NCBI GenBank assembly: GCA_030490835.1
Contig: CM059975.1
Span: 28,800,133-28,864,132, forward strand
From: Annona cherimola
Lineage: Eukaryota > Streptophyta > Magnoliopsida > Magnoliales > Annonaceae
DNA: 64,000 nucleotides
Direction: 5' to 3'
This document shows, one piece after another, positions 11,473-23,979 of this stretch; position 1 is the stretch's first letter; every line of letters starts with the position of its first letter. A program made the position numbers and the translations under genes. Under the pieces are notes generated by a model. The model was not told the origin of the DNA, did no database searches, and was given only the letters and a program-made list of their open reading frames with translations.

Positions 11473-14400
11473 TTAGTTGATATGCTCTCTATTCTCTACA
11501 GGAGAAGTTGATGTGCTTTTGGTAGGAGAAAATGGGAATGGAGGAGGAGGAGGTAGGAACATGAAGCTTCCTTGCTGCTGCTGATGAGCATTGGTGGTAG
11601 CAGCACCAGAAGCTGTTCTATTCAAGAAAGGTGATGCACAGCCATTCCCATTTGAAGAAGCTGTGTATGGAGGAGCCACTCCTTGGAAAGCCTCCCCCCA
11701 CTTGAGCTTCTGCCCAACATTCTCCACCCCACCTTGGCTCCCATGAGTGCCTCCCACAATGGATGAGATGGCAGCCGCTAATGCTGACCGGAAACTCGGG
11801 TCCGACGTGAGCACCTTCGTTGCTGCGGCGATCGTGTCTGCCATCGGCTGCTGAGGAGGGTTGCTGTTGCTTTTCTGCAGGTAAGATTGGTAGAAATTCT
11901 CTTGGGGCTGCCTTCCCTGCAGATTCAATGCCCCCACTTGGTTTGATTTCTGTAGCTGACCTCCATAGCTCAAGCAGCCATTAGCCCAAGTGCTGGTGTT
12001 CGTCTCCGACGGCGACGACGTAGAGAAACTGAAGTTTGATGGAGAGTACCTGGCGGCAGAAGAAGACAAATTGGTCGAGAACCAATTGAATTGGGAAGAA
12101 GGGAGGGACGGAGCGGCAGACCGCTGCGGCGAGGTGAGATCGAGGGTGATGGTGGGGTAAGAAGGAGAGGCTGAGATGGAAGGGTTTGGGAAGGTGTAGA
12201 AAGGCGGCCTGGGCCTTGAATTATGATCAGAGAGGGTGAAGTTGAGGCCATGGAGGTCTGCAGGAGTGGTGGGTGTGAGCGAGGTGGCTCCCATGGGCTG
12301 TTGGTGTTGGGAGGTGGAGGTGGAGGAGCCAGACATGAGCATGCAGGCAGCAGCAGAGGTGGTTGAAGCCATGGCTGTGGCTGAAACAGGAAGAGGGTGA
12401 TTGTGTGTCCCTTCATATGTGGTTATCAAGATAGACATGTCGTCTGCGCATCTTTGCACCTGAATTTAATTAACCAGATAATGATTAATCATAAAATGAT
12501 TATTATAAATCAAGGTTAATGGGTTTGTAAGAGGGAATCTAGATTAGGTTGGGTGGTTGCAATTAATAGAGATGAGGTGAGATGATTAATGAAGTTAATT
12601 ACCTGCTTCCTCACGGGGCATCCTGGTGCAACTGTGCAACGATAATAAGCTCTGGGGCACGGATTTCCTTTGGCAATCTTCTGCCCGTATTTTCTCCACT
12701 GGCATCCATCATTCATCTGTAAAGGAAAATGCATGGGTTTTTTGTCAGCTGACGTTTTCATGACACTAATTAGAAGAATAGGCTAATTTCAGGAATATTT
12801 TCACCAAAACAGAAGATGATTTGAAGAGTAAGAAGAGGAATATACACCAGGATAAAACAGATTGAAAAAAAAAAAAAAGTGATCTCACATGTAATGCCGG
12901 GGTACATATTTAAGTGAAGTGGTTTTTCGGATCAGATTATTAACCAGCTAAGGGACAATTATTTTGAAAAAGAGAAGTAAAAAAATTACAAGAATACTAA
13001 GAGTAGGTGTTAATATATTGTAATTTTTTTTGTCCAGTATTCATTGCTTGATGTATTGCTTTATGTACATATATGGCATATGTTGGAGTGGTGCATGCAT
13101 CATCCCCCCGTTATGGTAGAACCAGATATTTTTCCAATTTAGATGTAGTTATTTAATATAAAGCTATACTAAGCTTCTAACATGATTTCTCCACCACTGT
13201 TTTATATTGTATATTGGATAAGAGGAGAATATCTCATGCTTGTAAATACTTTCAACTTGCTATAACACTGAGGGAGATAGAAAGACGAACCGTTGGAGCA
13301 TCGCATCTTGCTCTGACAGAAACTCTAGCTTTCTTGACATGTGTCTGTTGGGAAACTTCATCTTCCCCATTTTTCATGGTCTTGAGGATTTTACTTGGCG
13401 GCCATGCCTCTCCAATGTCATCTTCCTTTAAATTCTCGAAGCTATTTTCAGGGCTTGGATTGGATGGAGGATCGACGGGGCCACTATTTGAGCCTTCGAA
13501 TTTGCAGTCCAATCCAAGAGCTAATCCTTCTTTCATCTCATCATCTTCATCTTCTTTGCTCTTGCAGCTGGAGGAGTAGTTGTTCATCTTTTCTTCTAAT
13601 TTCTTGTGACCACTTGAAGTAGTAGTGGTCCCGAGACTAAGTGACACGAGCTCTGATTCCTCAACCTCTGGATCATCCACAGCTGATCTTGTTTCTGACG
13701 ATTTCTTAGTTTGTTCTTGCTGGAGAATGTCGTAGAATTGCATTTGGAGGGACTGGTAATCCTTCACAATCCGTGCTAAGATTGTCTTTAGTTTTTCGTT
13801 TTCTTCCCTTACCTCACCCATTTCAGCTTTTGCAGATTCTAGCTGATCCTCCTGCAAGCACCACATATGCAATAATGACTCATGAAAATTGAACAACAGA
13901 CACAATCAGAAAATATTTTACAACATTCTTTTAGCGACAATTAATTAGTGAAGTGAATAATTATTTTTTTAAAAAAAATTAAAATTTTAACATCAATTTA
14001 AAAAATATTATAACTAAGAGTACAACTTCGAGCAATAATTTAACAAAAATTGTTGCTAAAATCTTTTTAAACTAACATTTTGCAAAATATTTTTGAACGT
14101 ATGCTATTTAGCAACAAAATCGTGCGCCCCTAATTATCCTTTTTCTCGTAGTAAGAAGGCACAACATATTATCATATAATCTTTTACGCGTAGACACTGC
14201 AATAAATCTCATTAAGTGGTATGAAATTGGCAACTAATCTTTGGTAACAGTTCATTATCAATATGGTTGCCAAAAGTATATTTTGCCGTAGTGGGAAGGA
14301 AAAATTAATGGAGAAGGTTGAAATTCTCCAAGAGTCTAGCTAGCTAGGGACAAGAGGTTCAACCATTCTCCCTCCTCACGAGGGCTAGCATAGTAGATAT

Positions 14401-15163
14401 ACATGACTATAGCCACTAGTTTTGGGTGATATGATATCTGATGATAAGCAGTCTAATGTTGACCTTAGAAATTAGTGCGGCGTGGAAAAGGAACTGAAAC
14501 ATGAAATTAACGATAGTTTGACCATGGCCGCTTCCCAGTGGTATTTCATGGAATAGATAATTACATATCATGCATGTTCAGATACAAACCTCGCCTTTTT
14601 TATTTAAAAATCTAATTTGCTATATTTATTTCTTTATTTCTTTCATTTCTAGAAGATAATTAATCTCATCTTCAGCTAAACTTTTGAAGTTGAAGAACAG
14701 AAACAAATTCTATTTTCGTGGATGACATATCATTCAGTAATTAATTTCATGTATTTATTCTAAAATGGGTGGATGATAATCTTAATCTCTAAAGGAAATC
14801 CAACAAAACTGGCCCATTCATAAAAGCAAGAACCCTCCAAAGCTAATTGCTGCAGTCCTTGGATACAGATCTACTGAAAGTATGAAGCCATGAATATGCA
14901 CTTGTGGGAAGATCTAGTACCGTTTCTTACCTTTGTTGTGGGTTCCTTTTGATTTGACGAAGATGGTCTTGAATCATCATTCATCAATCGTCCATCCTTA
15001 TCCGCAGCCTGCAAAAGCATTTTATGATCAGATAAAGATCGTAATTGCTTTCTGGGCTAGAATGAAAATTAAATTAGTTGGTTCATTGTCAATTAATGAT
15101 GTTAACGAAATGATGATCAAGGAAATAAAGTTTCGCATATTTAAGATATATCATTCATTTTGT

Positions 15164-15210
<47 letters not shown>

Positions 15211-15742
15211 TTTCTAGTTTATGGTTTTTATTACGTCACCTGCTTGCTAATGGCTGAATCTATCTGGGTCGGCGAAGATGCCTTTGGATTGTCGCCATCT
15301 TCTTGGACCGATTCTCCACTTTGGACCTGTAAGTACAACAACACAATATATTCTGAGACTTCAAGGGAATTGAAATGCTTTGTATTTTCGATTAAGCTCT
15401 CAATTAAACCAAACGAAAATTTGAGTAAACTCCTTTTTTCTAGATAAATATTCAAAACCAGCTGATTCTAGCTAGTACTCTAATTTCAAGAGAATACATG
15501 TAGTTTTATCTGGAATACAGTGCTCTATTTTTATGAACAAAAATAAACGGAATACATGTAGGATCTCAAGAAACAACTCTCGCTAAGAATCATTTTTATT
15601 TCTTAGCGCAGAGAGAGAGAGTGAGAGAAAGACAGACCTTTTGGTTATCTCTACTACCATCTTGATCACCACTGTATTCCATCCTCTTCTCTTCTTTAGC
15701 TGCAGCGACCCCAGCGCTGGCTCTTTTCTTCAATACTTCCAT
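11473..15742 (-). CDS. Group IIb WRKY transcription factor, WRKY72/61-like
   Basis: Six exons, all joined in phase 0: 15742-15638, 15326-15240, 15008-14931, 13851-13291, 12716-12603 and 12459-11473, giving 643 aa. Every intron has GT/AG ends. Residues 91-133 form a Leu/Glu-rich coiled coil. [11 protein letters not shown] precedes the WRKY domain. WRKYGQK is at 284-290, and the C2H2 finger uses C304, C310, H334 and H336 with CX5CX23HXH spacing. The intron falling after PVRKQ is the VQR-type intron of groups IIa and IIb. A TITLDLT block and [20 protein letters not shown] near residues 525-550 are typical of group IIb. A SLSLG stretch resembles an EAR-type repression motif. The product should bind W-box DNA in the nucleus; WRKY72 relatives are linked to defence and development. 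I chose the start at 15742 for its better ATG context; an in-frame ATG at 15796 would add 18 residues. Confidence 0.95.
13915..14157. mobile_element. CACTA-like non-autonomous relic in WRKY intron 3
   Basis: The segment has repeated sub-terminal motifs of the form tttagcgacaa, ttgctaaaa and ttagcaacaaaa. It ends in tttttctcgtagta, close to the CACTA terminus TTTTCTTGTAGTG. The left end is degraded. A second similar terminus, tattttgccgtagtg, lies at 14279-14293, so two relics may be adjacent or nested. Being intronic, they do not change the protein. Confidence 0.4.
15165..15210. repeat. (AAT)n microsatellite in WRKY intron 2
   Basis: There are about 15 uninterrupted AAT units, read as ATT on the gene strand. 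The array lies between exons 2 and 3. It should be length-polymorphic but lies outside the splice sites. Confidence 0.9.
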
Positions 15743-15870
15743 TGCCAAGATCTCCCTCTTCTCTCCTCCTCTTTCTGTCTGCCTGATTTTTCTCATCCCG
15801 TGTAGCTCAATGTCATCTTATAGAAGCGGCCCTCCTCCCGTTTTTGACTTTGTATATAGAAATTCAAACG
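15743..15870 (-). promoter_or_regulatory. Core promoter and 5' UTR of the WRKY gene
   Basis: On the minus strand a TATA-like sequence (ctatatac, complement of 15852-15859) lies about 110 bases upstream of the chosen ATG. This would place transcription start near 15825. A W-box core TTGACT lies at 15844-15849 on the plus strand, a few bases from the TATA, which would allow WRKY factors to bind at the core promoter. A GA-rich tract follows in the leader. Confidence 0.45.
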
Positions 15871-16360
15871 CCAGTGCATATCTATCTCATCTCTCCCTCT
15901 CTGACCCTGTTTATTATATCCGAATGCATTGAAAAATCACCCATACCTAGTACACCCATTTGCACAAGTGGGGCGCATGTTTCGGGTGATCCAAACCGTT
16001 GATCAGGTAGAACCACATGCATGAAATATTACCCAAGTCCAATTTCAAATTTCATGATTCCGGCCACGAGATCTTAATCTGCTCCTTCAAATTGTTGTTT
16101 AAATTAATTAATTTCGAGGATCGACGGCCAAGGTATTGAGGTAATTAGCTACGAATGTAAGAGAATCAGGTCATGGATGAACGGTTGGTATGTGCAAGAA
16201 CTTGGAAATTAGGGTAGTGTTTTGGCTCGGTGCCCTAACGTACGCATGCAAGCGTTATAATATGTCAACACGATGGGATACTCGAAAAAGGAAAAGCTGT
16301 TCCAGGGTGCGTGGAAATTCAACGCTGAAGACGACATCAGGCGCTTTCTCTCCCGGTCCA

Positions 16361-16596
16361 CACGTGCCAACCTACACGCTGTCCCATCCATCAAGTGCCA
16401 ACATTCAAAACACGTGTGCCAAGATCCAACCCTCCCTAACATCGAAGAAGCGTGACCATTAAGATATATATGCTACATTACGGATGGAGAAGCTTGGTGA
16501 TATCACACGCGGGATTCATTGGCACGTGCGCACACTTGGAGCTCCCGCCCTGCCGGAGGACACGCACAGGCCGCAGGGCCCCACGTTTTATAAATA
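16361..16596 (+). promoter_or_regulatory. Orphan plus-strand promoter: three G-boxes and TATA
   Basis: Perfect CACGTG palindromes are at 16361-16366, 16411-16416 and 16523-16528. TATAAATA is at 16589-16596 in a GC-richer context. The spacing is that of a plant promoter reading to the right, yet the sequence after 16650 is AT-rich and non-coding. Because G-boxes are palindromic, they could also serve as distal elements for the WRKY gene, whose start lies about 0.6-0.8 kb away. Confidence 0.45.
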
Positions 16597-18409
16597 GAAA
16601 GCGCAGGGACTATTGCTTTTAGCACACGTTTGGCCAGCTTTCAATTTTCAAAGATATTTTCAATATTTTATCTTGAAAATAAGAAAAAAAAAATTAAAAA
16701 CGTGCTGGAGTACGAAATTTCAAATTGGAGGTTCTTACAAGCCAAAAATCATAAGGAGCAAAGGTTTGCCCAGTTCTTTCTTTATTTTTTTTAAAAAAAT
16801 TAACTCTATTTTTATTTTTTTATATTGAATTGAGAGAAGATGGATCAGACTCTTAACTTTTTTCAATCGATGTAGAGATAAATTTTGAATTGGTATTGAG
16901 GTGGGTAGGATAAAAAATTATAGAGTAAATATGATAGTTTTAAAAATTTGTACACTTATTGAATACAAAGTCATATCTATGTTAAGTCTAAAAGTTGAGT
17001 GATACAATATTTTACTAATTAGTGAGAGTAAAATAGTTTTAGGTATAACAAAAAATATTATTAAACATACATAATATAACAAATATATTAAAACAAATTA
17101 ACAAAATATAAGTCATTGAAAATTCATTTGCAACTTGAATTAATATTCTAGGTTGACAATTTAGTTCAATATTATTTGTTATTTTTAAATATTTATTTCT
17201 TTTAAAGACCTATTTATATCAAACTTATACATTAATTATTATAAGATATAATTTTAAAATTTAAACTAGATTATAGTTGATCATAAGTAATGTGAGAATT
17301 TGAAAAGAAAGTAAGAATAAGATTTAAAAATATACTTATAATTTTTAATAAATGAATATATGACGACCAAGTTGGAATATGTCCATCCCACATTGACCTT
17401 ATTTTTTAGTGCTAGTTAAAATTTCCTACTCATACCTATACCAAATCATTAAAAAATTTAGTTTTACCTTGGTAAAAGATGAGTTAGTCAAGGACGGGTC
17501 ACATGGTTGATTCACCCCAATTTTCACCCTTAATTTTGTGTTCACTAAATAAGCCATAGGCTTCCTTTGAATTTTCTATTCAAGAAATAACTTTTAAAAT
17601 TTTAAAATAAATAATATATAGAATATGAAAATTTTAATTAAAGTGATTTTTAGCTTAATGAATAAATACATATGGATAAAAATAATGAAAAACTTAAAAT
17701 TTAAGTAATATTTTAAAATAAAAATGCGAGAGGTTTCCTATAATTTAGGGTCAGTTTGTTAAGATGGAAAAGAACTTTTCCACTCCCTTATATATACATA
17801 TATTTCATAAAATGAGCGTGGTAGAGCATAATGTGGGAAATTTTTTTGGGAAATCAGTTCCCTTTATCTAATTAAGCTGACAACCTTGAATATTTAACCC
17901 CAGAGCTCTGAGTCTTAGTAAGACAAAATTCACCACGTCACCGAACTATCATGTAATTGAAAGAAAACAGGTGAGAATTTGAAAAAGGTGATCAGAGATG
18001 AGATTTTGTAAGTCTTTTTTATTTTTAAATTTTTTTTATTTTTAAAGGAAGCAAATTCTCCTCGCGCACAAATCTTTCAATTCATCCATTAGACAATACT
18101 GTCACCCCCTTGTATTTAATTTTTTGATTGAAGAATAAAATTTACTTGATTCATTTTATGATTAAATTGTTATGATGCACGTTCATTTCTTATTCTTTGA
18201 TTTTTTTACAAAATTTTTTTATTAAAAGATAGACGATTTATAGTGAATATTGGAAAGAAGATCAATTTGAAGTAAAAAATCTAGTTACACCCTTGGTGGA
18301 GGACAACGCTACAAGCAATCAAATAGTTAGGGCTCGCTTGGCCGGTTGGTCCCCGTTCGGAGAGGTTCAATGCTTTCTAGTAACAGATAAAAATTTAATA
18401 AAGTTCTAG

Positions 18410-18985
18410 TTAAAATTTAGCGATAATTGTGCTCAGGTCTGTGATTATTTGTATAATGCTATATATGTCCATAATTTCAAATTTACTGCATATATGTTAA
18501 TAAAATTTTAAACTATTTGCAATTATGTCTATGACAAGGGTCAATCTCTTATTTTTTATCTCTTTATTTTTAAAAAATCAAGATGCTTTTTTGATAAATA
18601 AAAACCACTTATTGTGTTTATTAATATGAATTTAGTTAATATACTAAAAACCTTCATTGGTTACTTTAATGGGCTCTAGTATATATAAATTATTTTAAAA
18701 TTGATTATAGCTTACCAAGGTACCCAATCAAGGTGATTTTTCATTTATTATCTAAAACTCATATTCACACTCACAATGGATGGTTTGGATTTATAAGAAG
18801 GGATCTTAGATTTTTTTAAAAAAAAATAAAAGGATCATGCTTGTCATAAGTATAATTGTAAATATTTTAAAAAATCATAGGCATATTTGCAATAAATTTT
18901 AAAACATAGGCATAAACAAAATCCGTTTAAAAATCAAGTGCAAATATCTCTAAAATCTATTATTAACAACTAGAATTTATCCTAA
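18410..18985. repeat. Imperfect fold-back repeat
   Basis: The left arm (18410-18540) and right arm (18835-18985) are imperfect reverse complements. They share ttgcaattatgtctatgaca-like and catatttgcaataaatttt-like stretches. Arms of more than 100 bases around a non-coding core suggest a decayed MITE. A related theme recurs at 61889-62250. Ends and target duplication are not resolved. Confidence 0.4.
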
Positions 18986-20529
18986 CATGTAATCAATTAA
19001 CAGGAGATCTAAAAGAAGTGGAGAAATTTTGAGAGAGAGAGAGAGAGACTTAATATGATAAGTGGAAATGATAAGTATGAAAAATAAAGATAAAATAATT
19101 AAATAAGAAAGTTATGATGAATGATATGCAAAATACGGTAATTAGATAGGAAACGTATGAAATCATATTAGAATATATGTACAAAGAAATTGGAATTTGT
19201 TAAATTTTTTTTTTTATATCCCACCGAACGGAATATTTTACAGCATTCCATGCATAGCTGTGGAAAAAACCAGGCTTACGGCATGCAATATATTTGCAGG
19301 GTTCCAGCGAGCAAAGGTCAAAAGTCCACGGTCAAATGGAAAATATTGACCTACCACATGCATGCATGGCACTTGAAATTTGAATGCCGGTGTAGCTAGT
19401 GTGTACAGCTTGTTGTGGAATTAGGAAAACGTTACTTGCATACGCCAACCATTTACATATATGCATGCATGTCAACATATATGCTGCTTCAAGAAATTAT
19501 TTAGAAATTTTAATGAGCCAGTTTCCAAGTGCACTGTGAAGTTGGTGTAAATTCCTGACTACGGTGCTTACTGGTTCAGGATTTGACCTGAAGGATAGCA
19601 TTTCGTCTTCCATTTTCTCAAACCTATGTCTCTTGTAAATTATAGTATGAGTATTATTCATTGAGCAAAAATTTACAAATATTGATCGAGATGATTGATT
19701 GAGTTATAAAAAGAGATTACAAATTATGTTTCCAATTAGAACAATAAAAAACGAAGATCGACGCATGTATGCATTAATTGAAAATAATGGTAGGTATGTA
19801 GAAAGTGAGAAAAAAATACCGAATTTTTTTTTAATAAAAAAGCTTTTGGGAATGAAAGAGAATGATATAATCTAACAGGTGATGATAAGTAGTAAATAAG
19901 ATGAAGTTAAAACAAATAGAATAATTGTACGGAAAAGTGGAAACTTTTAATTTGTTTTAAAAAATTTATCAAATATATGTAAAAATCTAAAGAGTGATAA
20001 AGTTTGATTTCTAAATTACAAGTGGGTTCATAAAAATAAAATGCAAAATATATAAGGTTACTTTTTAACTAACTAAAAATCGTATGTACGATCACACCAC
20101 ATACATATGACCTTATTTTAAGAGATTGTTTCGAAATCCGAGGATGAGAGAAATGTAACAAATCAATCCTGTTAATCAAAACTGCCCTATGTTTTTATTT
20201 TCACTCATATCCAACCATTTTCTTGTAAATTTTTATATTTTTTTGATGAGGTATTTATTTTAACTTTATTTCTACTTTACCTCTATTATATCCATTTTTA
20301 CCAAAGAGTTCTTTAGGGCACTAGTTAGAACAAATATTTGGACAAGTCAACTATCTAGATAGCTAATTTTTTCTTTTTGTAAAGAGTATTTTTCTTAGAT
20401 TAGTCTAAACAATTAATTATATTCATGTATACGTATTTATGGGTTTTGCATTTATAAAACTTCTCTTATATGTAATTTCTTTCTTTCTTAATATCTTAAT
20501 GCTTAATGCTATAAAAAATTTACTCAGTT

Positions 20530-20690
20530 TATTACATTTAACATCATTTATACTATCATAAAATTTTTTATTTGTTTAATATCAGTATGCATAGGTCTCA
20601 TCCGCAAACATATAAAATTGACGTAATAAAATAATTTAATGCTAAATATCAATTTTAAAGTTATATTTTAATAGGTAAACTATATAGTAA
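20530..20690 (-). repeat. Repeat family A, inverted copy
   Basis: The stretch from tttatactatc through aattgacgtaataaaataatt to ttttaaagtt is the reverse complement of the family-A core seen at 35150-35468 and 58535-58755. It is partial. Confidence 0.45.
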
Positions 20691-21499
20691 ATAAATTATT
20701 CTACAAATTATTATTACATTAACATATGTTAACATTTTTCATAATTTACCTATGAATATATTTTCAACAAATTTAGCCTATGAACATATTTGATTTACAT
20801 GAAACTTGATCTTTTAATTAATCAAATGATAGTAAATACAATAGATGGAGTAAATTTTCATTAAACATCAAAATATTAAAAATGAAAGAGGTTACATAAA
20901 ATCTCTTTTATGTAATCTAGTTACATATATATAAGCGCTATTATTTGTATAAAACTATTTATCTATTTGTATTTAATTTATAAACCAAAATATACCATTT
21001 TTGGATATACGTATATATTTATTTTGAATTTTTAAATATATGTGTATTTTAGCAATTTAAGATAGTTAAAATGACTAAAATATCTTATGTTTAAAAATCC
21101 AAAATAAAATATAGGCATATTAAAAAATTAGTAAAATTTATTTTAGATTAAATAAATCTAGATTAAGAGTTTTATAGAAAATCAATTTGAAAAAGTATGG
21201 TTTTGGATTGGTTTGAAATAATCTCGTTTCAGAAAGGTAGTAAATGATCATATCCCATATTTAAAATGCTAAAATTAGATATTTTAAAAATTTTATGTAC
21301 TGTTTATTTATTTCCAAATTTCAAGGGTTTCATATTTTCTATTAAATTATGTTGAATATTTACACCATGATTCCATTCAAACTGTTATTTGATATCACAA
21401 AATATATGCATATGTTGGAATACAATAGGGCTTTGCTTTTATGGAAGCTATTGTATGATGATATTGATGGAAAATCTATTTCATAGGTTAAATTTAATA

Positions 21500-21640
21500 T
21501 AATTTATGTTATCATGGAGTTCTTTTTATTTATCTAATATCCATGTACATGGGCTTTATCTGGAAATATGTAAAATAATGTCATAAAATAATTTAATATT
21601 AAATATTAATTTTGAAGTTATAGTTTAGATTTAAAATGTA
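21500..21640 (-). repeat. Repeat family A, inverted copy
   Basis: The stretch with ccatgtacatgggcttta, then atgtcataaaataatttaat and attttgaagtt, is another inverted partial copy of the family-A core. It is diverged from the copy at 20530-20690 by substitutions and small indels. Confidence 0.45.
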
Positions 21641-23979
21641 ATTAAAAAACGACCTTTTAGACAATTGAAAATTTCCAAATACTTGTTTTTTTTTTTTTTA
21701 ATGAAACTTGTTTTTAATCACTCCCCATATTGAAATGGTGGTAACCAATTGCTGGTTATAATGATGAGATGAGACCAGGCGTGAATGGCCACGTTCGAAC
21801 TCCGAAGGTTCCGTTGCCGTCTCGCTTTGCTGTCAGATTTTTGTCAAAATTTCACATGGCCTGCTGACCGCGGTTTAAACCATGCCTCGAAAGTGGGAAA
21901 AATAAAAAAGCAAAAAGCCAACACGGTTTGTCAAGATTCGATCGGCGTTTGCCTGCGTGTACAAATTAATACCATATCTACTTGATTTTTTTGAACTTAA
22001 TTTTAAAATATCTAATGTGTATAGGATCGTGGGCAGATCTACATGGAGTTGATATATGGTGGGAATTGCCCCCTCGAGTTTTGAAAAATATATTATGATA
22101 AGTTCGAATTTCGCTCGAGGCACAGTCAAATTAAATTAGAGACTTCAATTATCAAAGACACCCATCAATAGCTAATGAATGCAAGGTTATCTAAAAACTA
22201 TGGGATCAATTGTAACAGAAGTTTTACTGTTCAGAATTTTAATTATATATAATAACGAATATAAGGTTGGGTGACTTTTCCTTTCTTTGTGGAGCATTTT
22301 TCTCTTCTCTCAGTGGAGAAGTTTTCCGAAAAGTGGAGTCATTGGGTAGAATCTTTTCCTCTTAATGAAGGTTTTTTGGGGAAGAGCTACTTGAATTAAA
22401 TCCTTTTTTCAGAAAGTGTAGTATTGCTTTTGTATATAGTTCCGTTGAAGATAATACATGCTAAACATTAGAGAAAAATTTGTAATCATCTGAGTAGTTT
22501 TTTTTTTTTACAAGATAATGTGTTTTTCTCTTATGAGTAGGGGTCCAACTTGGGTTCACCTAAACTCTAACCCTAACCCTATTTGTAAAATATCAACCTT
22601 AACCCTATTTATAAAAACTCAACCCTAACTCTATTTTCGAAATTCGAGCTCGGGTTGAGTTTCATGTTGATATCTTCCTATCAATATATATCTTATACTT
22701 AATTTATCACAAATCTATTGCCTAAAAAATTGAAAATGACAATTTATTATAAGAAAGCAAGAAAAATTCAAATACTGCTTAAGAATATAAAGAAAAAAAA
22801 CCTATTTTGGGCATTCTTTTCGCATTAAGCAAAATATTAGCCATATTTTTTAGAATGTAGAAATATTATTCTTTTCCATTCTACAATTTAACATCAATAT
22901 CACAATTATATACATACATATTAGCATCCAACCGTAAGAAAAACCTTATAATATCAATCACGATAAAAGAAAATAATCCAAAAACTACAATAATATCAAG
23001 ACAAATAAGATTACAACAAGTTCAAGAATCCAACTAAGAATCTAACTCCAAATCACAACATTCAAGTTAGGTTCAAGTCTACAACAAGTTCGAATAACTA
23101 AATTACAACATTTAACTTAGACCCTCAAGTTACAACATAACAACATGAAACATTTTAATTTCCCAATGTAGTTTTCATTCTTCTTGTCTTGTGTTATTTT
23201 CATCTGCCATGCCAAATTCTTTTTTCTTAAAAGAAAATGCAAAAAATTGATGTTATATTGTACAATTGAATTTAAGGAGCATATATACATATATATAACT
23301 AATACCTCCTGTGAATTCCAACAATTAGAGATTTTTGTGTCAATCCCAACAATTCTACCTATATTACATCCATAACAAAATTAAATCAAAACATTAAACA
23401 ATGCATATCAACACAAACATACACAGCAGCAAAAACATTTAAAATGCAAGCATTCAAGCTATAGAAATACCTATTCCAAAAAATGCAAAACAAGCACATC
23501 TTTTTCAGCACTAAAGCACTTTTTTCGCACTAAAGCCCATTTTCAACACTAGACAACATTTTCAATTTTCCACAGCACTAGACAAAATTTACAATTACCA
23601 TGGGTGCACACTGAGTGCGTTTTCAGTGAGTGGTCCTCCTAAGGTCCTTACCAAACAAGCAGCAATGCTTAAATAAAAGAGACAGAAATTAAAAGGGGGG
23701 GGGGGCGATTTGCATCTACCTCACCATTTTTCTAAATCGAACATGGGTGCACACTGACGATTTCAATATACATATGATAATAAATGAATCTGCTAAAAAA
23801 ATCAACGATGTTGAATAGAAAAATCAGTTGTCGGCCTTGGAAATTATTGGCAACCGCAGGAAAAGCTGGACGTTACTGCTGCTTAGGAAAGTAGAAGGCC
23901 TCACATCTAAATGTTTTCAGCTTGTCGCTATTTGTGCAGTCGGACGGGGAGAAGAATACATGCTGGGCGCCGGTAGTGG

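Larger units (their letters stand above)
16600..22529. other. Gene-poor AT-rich intergenic region
   Basis: No conserved reading frame was found on either strand. Recognisable content is an inverted-repeat segment at 18410-18985, a weak family-B repeat near 19830-20000, and two inverted copies of repeat family A near 20530-20690 and 21500-21640. A GA run lies at 19032-19050. A short GC-richer island lies at 21770-21970; its frames look non-coding. The remaining sequence shows nothing I can name. Confidence 0.5.

Noticed and set aside
16190..16462. Small genes in both strands at 16.2-16.5 kb
   Set aside because: Frames overlap G-boxes and promoter-like sequence, have no conserved motif and no splice-linked partner.
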